NCBI GenBank assembly: GCA_023213315.1
Contig: JAKCPI010005482.1
Span: 1-64,000, forward strand
DNA from: Euborellia annulipes
Lineage: Eukaryota > Arthropoda > Insecta > Dermaptera > Anisolabididae
Direction: 5' to 3'
Length of the DNA: 64,000 nucleotides
Shown here in pieces: positions 56,346-64,000 of this stretch (the stretch's first letter is position 1; each line of letters begins with the position of its first letter). The notes under the pieces are model-generated. The model was not told the origin of the DNA. It did not search any database and saw only the letters and a list, made by a program, of their open reading frames with translations. The translations under genes and the position numbers were made by a program.

Positions 56346-59300
56346 ATTCACTCTGATGAAACTTCAAGATGAGGATCGAATCTCGTCGTCCAACCTGCAA
56401 AAAGAATCATTCGAATCATTAATAAAAGAAAAAACAAATTCAATCTGCACTTTTTAAATTTGCAAAGATATGGATGTTATTAGAACTTTTAATTATAGAC
56501 CCATATTTGTATTAAATATTTATTAAAAATATATAAATACTGCAATAACCGCTTCGACTGCTTATTCTGCAGGCGTTATCAAGTACTGTGCACTTGCTCC
56601 GACTCAAGTGAACTAACGGCTGCAGAATAAGCAGTTGAAACGTTGTACAGTATTTATATATTTTTAATAAATATTTAATACAAATATGTGGTCTATAATT
56701 AAAAATTCTCCTAATAATAATATTTCAAACCACAAAAGCTTTAAAAACATATATGGAAGTTATTTGGGAAAGATTTCTCATCAGATGTTGAGAAAAATTC
56801 ACACTTTTGTCTTTATTCAGGATCATTTATTGGCTGAGGCGCACTTTCCAGGTTTCGGCTTTTTACAATGCCATCTTCAGGCCTAAAATTCATAAATTAC
56901 AGTTGCAGAGATTTGCTTTTCAATATTATAAATGATAATACATGGAAGTCAATTCTTGGCAATCTTAAGTTATATTATATTATGTCTTTCAATTATTGTT
57001 CAAATAATTATGTCATCAATCATCAAACACTTTTAATATATAAAAACTCAATCAAAAAAAATGTATGCTTTCAAAAGATAACAGGAATCTTATTGACTAT
57101 ATATACTGTATATGTGTTTGTCATTCCCCAGACCCTCAATTTCAGTTTCACAATTGACTCTCTTCAATTTTCCGTTGTATATTCCAACGAAATTTAAGGC
57201 ATTTGTTTTTTTCCTCTTTTTCGTTGGAATATGCAACGGAAAATTGAAGAGAGTCAATTGTGAAACTGAAATTGAGGGTCTGGGGAATGACAAACACATA
57301 CTACAGTATATATAGTCAATAAGATTCCTGTTATCTTTTGAAAAGCATACATTTTTTTTGATTGAGTTTTTTATATAATAAAAATCTGGTGTGACTGGCG
57401 CACAGCACACAACTTTCTCTTACCTTCGGTAATCGAAAGTTGTGTACTGTGCTTGTCACACCAGATTTTTTGTGTCGACATGTATTTAGTTTCCGACAGT
57501 ACGGTACATTCGATTTTCAAGATGTAAAATTTATAAGTATGGCAAAATATTTATATTTTGTTACCATGGCAACCATTTCCCCTATCTTTTCTATGGAGAA
57601 CAAGAGTAAAGTGGTCTTCAGAAGATTTCAATCACAAAATGAGAATATACATTTTAAAGAGCATCTAAAAAATAATTGATTTTTGAATTTAAAAAAAAAT
57701 CGTTGGAGCAAATTTTGAGAAAATCGAAAAAAACTGAAAAAGTACATCAGTAAAGTACTAGTACTCTTTGGCTGATTTTGTTCAAAAGCTTCGTGTCACG
57801 TCCCATGGGGGTGCCTAACTTAAATATAAAATTTCAACATCCTAGCTCTTTCCTTTCTTGAGATATTTTGTTCACAGACAGACACACACACACACAGACA
57901 GACCATGTCGCGAAAACCACTTTTTTGGATTCAGGGGACCTCAAAACGTGAAGATCCATCAAAATCTCGACATCGAATTTTTGACATGAATCCAATACTT
58001 TCTCTCTATATATATATTACATATATACATAGGTAAGAGAAAGTAAAATTGCCATGAATTGACTTCCATGTATTATCTATCATTTATAATATTGAAAAGC
58101 AAATGTATCTCTGCAACTGTAATTTATGAATTTTAGGCCTGAAGATGGCATTGTAAAAAGCCGAAACCGGAAAGTGCGCCTCAGCCATTAAATGATCCTG
58201 AATAAAGACAAAATTATGTTTTGAGAAATTTTTCCCAAATAACTTGCATATCTTTGCAAAATTGATTAACTGGAACTGTTTCAAGAAACTCTTTTTAAAT
58301 TACCTTTTGAGTATTTGATTGGTGTGCAAAAAAAACTCCATTTGAGAAAAAAAAAAGATTTTGAAGGCGAACTCGCAAATAAAAGATTTCTTTCTATTTT
58401 AATATTAAAAATTTTGCTTTTTCCCCATCGCTGGCTGTTCATTAAAAAGTGTGTGATGTAACTAAGCACATCACTCATCTCCTTCGGTAATCTTTTTTTA
58501 TTTATTAAGCGACGACCTAAAAAAGAAATTGAAGAATTAGTTTTGAATATTCAGGTGAATTATAAGCTAGAGGTCAAATGCATTTACCTTTTATTAGCGA
58601 GAAAATTCTCTCTTCTTTCACACTAAAAACTTTTATTTTCGTTTACTACATCAACAAAAAGTGTTTGTAGTGAAGGAAAATAAAAATAGAAAAAAAGAGC
58701 AAGAAAGTTGAAATAAAAAAAAACCGTAAAGGCAGGGAGTCTGAAGAAATCGTATTAGTGAGAATGAACGTGATTTTTTGGATTACGGGCAAATGAGTGT
58801 CGCGGGCCAACCTGGAAGAGATCCTACCTAGTCTACAATCACAAAAGCCGAAGAATAAATGCGTGTTGGTGACCCCGTCCCCACCATCAGATCGGTGGAG
58901 CCCTCGGGTCTGTCCCTAGCCTCCAAAGGGATTGCAATTTGGAGCCTCCAGGCTATCCTGGAGAAACTGCACCCTTCCCTGACTCGTTTAAACCCATAGA
59001 GCCACCTCAAACCCACCCTCAAAGATACATAACACAACAAAGGCACTTGAGAACCTGGGCTTTGATCTTTGACCGCATCTCCTTGCGAATCGTTCATGGA
59101 AGAAATCAACGAGAAAATCTTACATTTTAGCTCTTTGTTTGGGTCCTAAATCAAAAACAAATCAAGGGTTCCTAACAACAAAACGCTAATGATTAGAGAA
59201 GGGACACCTGAACAACAACAACGACGAATATCCAACAAAGGTCTAGAATGAAAGAAATTATCGTTGATTTCTCCACTAATAGCTTCACGAGGAGGGGCTG

Positions 59301-60392
59301 CAGGTTATAAAATAAAAAAAAAAAAGAATCCCTCTCGTTGGCATGGTGCACCCTCTAAATAAAGAAATTCTCATTTGAAATTTTAAAGAGAAAGGCAAGA
59401 ACACATCCTACATCTAGGGCCCTAAACCCCTTTAAATACCCTTTGCACCATGCTAAAACTTATCTTTGTTTGTCCTTACTGTTGCGCCTCGAAGCTCTCG
59501 AGATCTGTAAAAAAACAAAAAAAAAAAGAAAGAAATTAGTTTTTGTGGCTATTTATGCATTTGTATGTGTGTAGAGGGGCCGAAGGCGAAGAGCCTCTCA
59601 ATATTTGGGGCCAAAAATTTAAGGTGCGCGTCTCGAAGTGCTGATTTTGAGGAGTTTTGAAGCTATGACATCAAATTTTTTTTTTAAATTAAAGCTATTC
59701 AACTTATAGAAGCCCTTTTTTAGATTAATCACATTAAATAAAAGATATTTTTAAAAAATTCGCTCTATATCTTATAGATAATTAAATTAGTAATCATTGT
59801 AGTTAAAGAATAATTTTTTCAAATGAAATGGACTAAAACGCTTGTTTCCCTATGGGCAGAACTAACGCCATCTCTTGACGCCTAGAGTAACCAGCTTCTG
59901 AATCGGCTATTAACGGCGTTTCGAGACGCGCACCTTGAAATCCAGAGCTAGCTATTCGCAAGCAAATTTATTTTGATTGTATCCCTCCGCTATAAACCAA
60001 TACTTCAAAGCTCAAACGGCTCCTTATATTCTGGCAAGCAAGTACAGAATGCGCCCTCAATTTAGTAATAAATGAATCACAATCATTCTTTTATGACTAA
60101 ATTGAGGGCATATCAGTTTTCTCGACACCGCATGGTCCTGAAGAAGGAGCCGTTTGGCTCCGAAACCTTGGCCTAGAGTGGGGGCTATAATTCGAATTAA
60201 TGGCTTTGAGAGACGAGCTCCTTAAGGATAGGTATTTATTCACGCTTCTCGACATTTAATATGGATAAGTAGAAAATGCTAATTTCTCTACTTTCTTGGA
60301 TTATCTCTGAGAGGCCCTGTGTGTTTGTTTAAATGTTAAAAGATATTTACGTCAGCGATTCTGGACGTGGCCCGAAGCTCCTTGCTCGGCAT
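56346..60392 (-). CDS. Weak four-exon gene model, about 108 aa, unknown product
   Basis: Candidate exons are 60392-60351 (ATG, MPSKELRATSRIAD), 59504-59480 (25 nt), 58516-58304 and 56392-56346 (ending FDPHLEVSSE before TGA). Each has AG and GT neighbours, several with good polypyrimidine tracts, and the phases 0, 1, 1 agree. The first exon continues upstream as an untranslated part to 60457, after a T-rich tract and CAG. I do not recognise the protein. The middle exon is AT-rich and its second half does not look coding. The last intron contains the nested repeat cluster at 56748-58253. It could be a real small gene, a set of UTR exons, or chance. Confidence 0.25.
57036..57378. repeat. Palindromic element, arms of about 155 bp
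   Basis: The arms 57036-57190 and 57226-57378 are near-perfect reverse complements (outside TATATAAAAACTCAATC, inside TTCCGTTG...TTCCAACGAAA). No coding content. Inserted within the 56748-58253 element. Confidence 0.85.
57381..58047 (-). mobile_element. Hairpin-ended element, copy 3, full length
   Basis: Reverse orientation, full length, with both the terminal hairpin (57381-57474) and the TA-repeat end (58000-58047) intact. Confidence 0.72.
58800..59110. other. GC-richer block of unknown nature
   Basis: The minus strand is open for about 93 codons (58828-59109) and the plus strand is open in part. Composition stands out from the flanks. Neither translation is recognised. It could be a retroelement piece or an exon of the weak gene model at 56346-60392. 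Confidence 0.3.
60127..60170 (+). ncRNA. Decayed hammerhead motif with perfect stem II
   Basis: CTGAAGA, stem II GGAGCC/GGCTCC (six perfect pairs), GAAACC. No NUH triplet follows at the right distance, so cleavage is not expected. Confidence 0.45.
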
Positions 60393-60917
60393 TCAGCTCG
60401 GCACAAACACTAACACTAACACTGAATCACTACGAGACTGGAAACGCACGCGCACATCTGAAAAAAAAAAAAAAGAAAACATTTATTAGAATATCACTTC
60501 ATAATTGCAATTGAGATAAAAAGTTGTTAAAACTAAACTTCTTTATTCACACATCACCATATATATATATATGGTCATATTTGTTAATAGACAAAGAGAA
60601 GAGAATTTATTTGAGGTAAGAGCTAAGGGATGAAGAGTGAGGAGGAATTCTTCACCACCTACAGGAAGGAGATAGAGAAGACGAAACTGAAACAAGAAGA
60701 AGAAGTGTCGACGGCGACGTGAACACGAGAAATGGGGAGCAAAAAGCCGGTGTTGGCAGACGTACAATAATTATGATAATTTTATGATCTCTTCAATCCT
60801 AAACGTACAATCTTTAGATATGAGAGATGTTATAAACAAGTAATGTGTATTTTCCCACTATAAACCATATTCAAACTATATTTTCAATAATTAATGCTTT
60901 GAGAAAGAAATTAATTG

Positions 60918-61160
60918 GGTATATGACTTTGCAGTATAAAATATAAAAATGCAAATAAAAAACTTTTATTTAATTATTAACCGTTGACGTTTCGGTCGCA
61001 AATCACGAGTTAAAGGTTACTGTTAACCTTGTATTCTAACAATTAATCGTCCTGAGGAAGGTCGTGTTTTGCGACCGAAACGTCAACGGTTAATTAATTA
61101 AATAAAGGTTTTTTATTTAATTTCTTGGCTGCAAAGTCTCCTATACCCAATTCAAAGTCT
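60918..61160. repeat. Inverted-repeat element; only the right arm keeps the hammerhead
   Basis: The arms 60918-61006 and 61066-61160 are complementary and share the terminal TTGCAG/CTGCAA and AATAAA-rich segment. The left arm keeps GAAACGTC (as complement) but has lost the CUGANGA half. Confidence 0.75.
61041..61096 (+). ncRNA. Hammerhead ribozyme motif, intact, strongest stem I
   Basis: CTGAGGA at 61052-61058, stem II GGTCG/CGACC, GAAACGTC. Stem I pairs AATTAATCGT with the sequence after the cleavage C over about ten positions, with one mismatch next to the core. Confidence 0.85.
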
Positions 61161-61210
61161 ACATCCACTTCTCATCACTGGATAGAAATTAAATATAATT
61201 TTATAATGTA

Positions 61211-61387
61211 CGCTGAGGGTCAATATTAAGTCCCACTCATGCATTTTCTAAGTGTGATTATTTCATTGTTTTTATAAAAGAAAATGAAAATCTTTATTGG
61301 AAATTTTCTAAATTTGAAGTTTCCATTAAAAAATATATAATATTTTTTTAAAAACAATGAAATAATCACATGGGTAGCCCCTCACTG
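61211..61387. mobile_element. Palindromic mariner-type MITE, copy 3, eroded
   Basis: CGCTGAGGGTCAATATTAAG at the left and CCCTCACTG at the right lie between TA dinucleotides. The right terminal repeat is shortened. Confidence 0.72.
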
Positions 61388-62413
61388 TACAGTATGGCCC
61401 TGATAGAAAAATAATTTTTCACGGGTCTGCAGGAAGCACATGAAGAGGGCAGACTCGGTCAGGAACCACGAGAAAGGACTTGTTTCTTGATTGCCACAAT
61501 TGATAATCAAATGTTTTGCTTGCTTCAAATGGATAGTTAATTTTTTTGTCATGGCTTTATATTATCCGTTCCAATATTCAGATAAATATGTCCCAATCCA
61601 TGAAAGAAAAAAACTTGCCTTCATTTATTTTTCATCAACGAGTCCGTGAGCCAGTTTAATCAGCTCAGCTGTTTTTTACTGAAATTTGATTTGTATTCGT
61701 AAATTAATATTATAATATTTCTTATTTTTCTCCTCGTCGCCAATTTTGTCGTTAAATACACATGAAATTAATAGAACAAATGGTAAAAATGAGAAAACAA
61801 CATTTATTGTTAGTGGAAACAAAATAAACATTAATTATTTATTAATTAGTAATAATAAAATCAATTAGGAAAAATGATCATTGTTTTTTATTACGTCATA
61901 ATGTTATTTAAATTTGAAGACGGACAACAGCCACGATATCTAACAGTTTAAATGAAAATCGGTCCAATAGTTTCGGAGTCTATGCGTTACAAACAGACTT
62001 TGGTTTCTATATAATGGTATAGATAAAATAAAAAATATATATTTATATATATAATTTGCAAAAAAAAAAAAGATGTATCGACCCCAAACCCCTAAATATG
62101 GGAGGAGTGGAAGTCAATAAAATTATAAATTAAAAATATTCTTGCTCTACAAACTCGCTCTCTTTTAATAAATTTGATTCCCAACTCCCTCCTTAAATGC
62201 TTGAGAAAAGACAAAAACGTGTTTATTTTGTCAAAAAATTATTAACAATGAGAAAAAAATAATTGATTAATTATTACATTATTAATAGGAATGAATTCCT
62301 TTAGTCAATTTTTTGCTCGGAGTAATTATTGACATTAAATTAAAATAATTAATTAACAAAATCTCAGAACATTCCCTCTAAAATAGGAAAACATCTCATC
62401 TGTATATATATAA

Positions 62414-62455
62414 AAACTTCTGACGAAGGACGAAAACGTCTGAAACGTCAAAAAT
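62414..62455 (+). ncRNA. Hammerhead ribozyme motif, intact core, weak stem I
   Basis: CTGACGA at 62420-62426, stem II AG-g-ACG/CGTCT with an AAAA loop, and GAAACGTC. Stem I is only U-A pairs. Confidence 0.7.
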
Positions 62456-62459
62456 TAAA

Positions 62460-64000
62460 TAAAAATCAAATAAGAAGGCTGACATCCTATATTGTATAGT
62501 GCTGACAGTATTTATTTGCAAAAAGAGCATTATTAGGGAAATATATTATAGAGATAAGCTGAGAATTTGCAGCAATTGAGAATGACAAGCCTAGTGTCAG
62601 TTTCCTCGTGTCAAGATAAGTTGAGCATGGATCCTGACTTTAAAATGACAAAATATGATCTAAATAAAATATAATTTCCAAGCTACATTTAAATACCGAA
62701 CCGAACGTCAACGCCAAGTTAAAAAGAATAACACAAATACATTATAAGAATATAATTGTAAAGCCAGTTTTCAATTAATAGAGAATTTTGCAAATAAATT
62801 CTGCCATTAGTCACGCATAATAGAAATATCAGTGTCAAATAATTATATATATATATTTTTTATAAATAAAAATAATCCAAAAACTCAATACTAACTTTAT
62901 TATAGGTTGAATATATATAAATACAATATATATTTTGAGCCCAAATAAAGTAAAAAATTATCATAGCAAGGCAAGGAATTAGTTCTAGAATCAAAATAAA
63001 TTCTGACTGCTCACTCAATTAATAAACTTATCTAAAAATCAATATGGAATTCAAAAAAACAGAAATTAAATATTTTTAGAGATTCAATAATCTAATATCT
63101 TCCCTAAATTGATAGAAAATTTAGTGCAAAAACACACAAATTAAGATAATAAATAAATATTAAGCAACTACTTGAAAAGCTACTATCATTTTCTAGGGTA
63201 GTGCTAGTGCTAGTAAAGAATGAGACGAATTCTTGTTTAATCGCTCGTGTTTTTGTTACTTAATTTTCTACAACAATTATTGATCTAGCACCCTGACTCC
63301 CTGCTTCCTTGAAACCTCCCTCATACTCTACAGCTAGAATATTAATAAAATTTCTCGGCCTTTCTAATGTCAAGTCTAAACTCATCACAAAATATATATA
63401 TATATAAATGGAAAATAAGAATTGTAATATTATTAACATCTTTGCTAAAAGATTCCAAGAATAAATAAGAACCTTAGTATTTTATCCTTAATTTGCTTTG
63501 AAATTAAAAAATAAATTGGAAATGTTTGATTGAAATTGTGCAAAAAAAAAAAAAAAAATACTAAGAGAAGGTAAAAATAATTAATAAAAATTAAAAAAAT
63601 CAAACTTAAACGAGGGTGAATCTTAAATTCAAATTTAAAATAAATAATTAAAACAAAAAAGATTAATTTTTTTAATCAATGCAAGGTCGGGACCCCTGCA
63701 AGTTGTTTAAAAAAAAAAGATTAATACCTTAACCTGGCCCCCTGGGTGGCTTGGAGTCCTATAGTAAAGATTAGCCGGTAATGCAACTATTTTACTAAAG
63801 TTATGAAATACGATTAAAATTTATTATTTAATAAATCATTTAAACCATTTGAAACGTATTAAATAAATAGGGAATAGTTTTAAAAAAGCAAAAATATGAA
63901 ATAAAAGAGAAAATAAAATAGAATTATAACCTAAAGGAGCAAATGACATTCAACGATTATCTCTATATATTTTTAGTGGCAATGAAATTAAATTAGTAGA
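62460..64000. other. AT-rich flank, nothing recognised
   Basis: Only homopolymer runs and AT-rich text follow the last hammerhead motif. No frame, repeat family or RNA gene is recognised. Confidence 0.6.

Larger units (their letters stand above)
56748..58253. repeat. Inverted-repeat element with decayed hammerheads, split by nested insertions
   Basis: The arms 56748-56962 and 58049-58253 are reverse complements. Each has a hammerhead-like core (GCCTGAAGATGGCATTG...GCC-GAAACC) with no cleavage triplet. The space between holds a 340-bp palindrome (57036-57378) and a hairpin-ended element (57381-58047). Confidence 0.75.

Noticed and set aside
57036..57378. ORFs at 56868-57410 as viral or cellular proteins
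   Set aside because: They read through a palindrome, and both strands give the same peptide. No similarity recognised.
58136..58175. Active hammerhead at 58136 and its partner at 56843
   Set aside because: CUGAAGA, stem II and GAAA are present, but GAAACCGG and GAAACCUGG give no U before the cleavage base. Classed as decayed.

Overview
The window is eukaryotic, visibly AT-rich and intron-rich, and most likely from an arthropod. The best evidence is a complete Rab1 GTPase gene whose C-terminal tail (VKIDQGRP...TKSGCC) has the arthropod form. The narrower group cannot be fixed from the sequence; the dense short repeats would fit a crustacean or chelicerate.

Two genes can be reconstructed exon by exon, both on the minus strand. 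Rab1 (21492 down to 12688) has six coding exons and encodes 205 aa, the usual length for the family. An RFX5/RFX7-type transcription factor (52512 down to 33565) has twelve coding exons and encodes about 978 aa, with the RFX DNA-binding domain at residues 124-200. All splice phases agree in both. A third, weak gene model of four small exons lies on the minus strand at 60392-56346. No other protein-coding host gene is convincing.

Layout: 1-11 kb is intergenic with hAT-type MITEs, tRNA-derived SINEs and decayed repeats. Rab1 lies at 12.7-21.5 kb. The region 21.7-33.5 kb is intergenic and holds a 1.3 kb near-perfect palindrome and several other inverted-repeat elements. RFX7 lies at 33.5-52.5 kb, with introns full of LINE, SINE and MITE copies. 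The region 52.5-64 kb holds a broken mariner transposase, a jockey/CR1-like LINE, a three-layer nested insertion, the weak third gene and an AT-rich flank.

The most striking content is a large population of compact type I hammerhead ribozyme (HHR) motifs: CUGANGA, stem II, GAAA, then a stem III that is often only ACGU, then a cleavage triplet. I find about thirteen copies with an intact core and at least ten decayed ones, on both strands. Many sit in the two arms of 0.3-0.5 kb inverted-repeat elements, so transcription of either strand would give a hairpin RNA ending in a self-cleaving motif. Minimal HHRs of this kind are known from Penelope-like retroelements and retrozymes, but no Penelope reverse transcriptase is present here. 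At least two intact copies are in sense orientation within RFX7 introns.

Other dispersed families are hAT MITEs with 8-bp target duplications (one with a paralogous empty site in the window), TA-flanked mariner-type MITEs, at least three tRNA-derived SINE families, two non-LTR retrotransposon lineages, and a roughly 650-bp element of unknown class that ends in a large hairpin.
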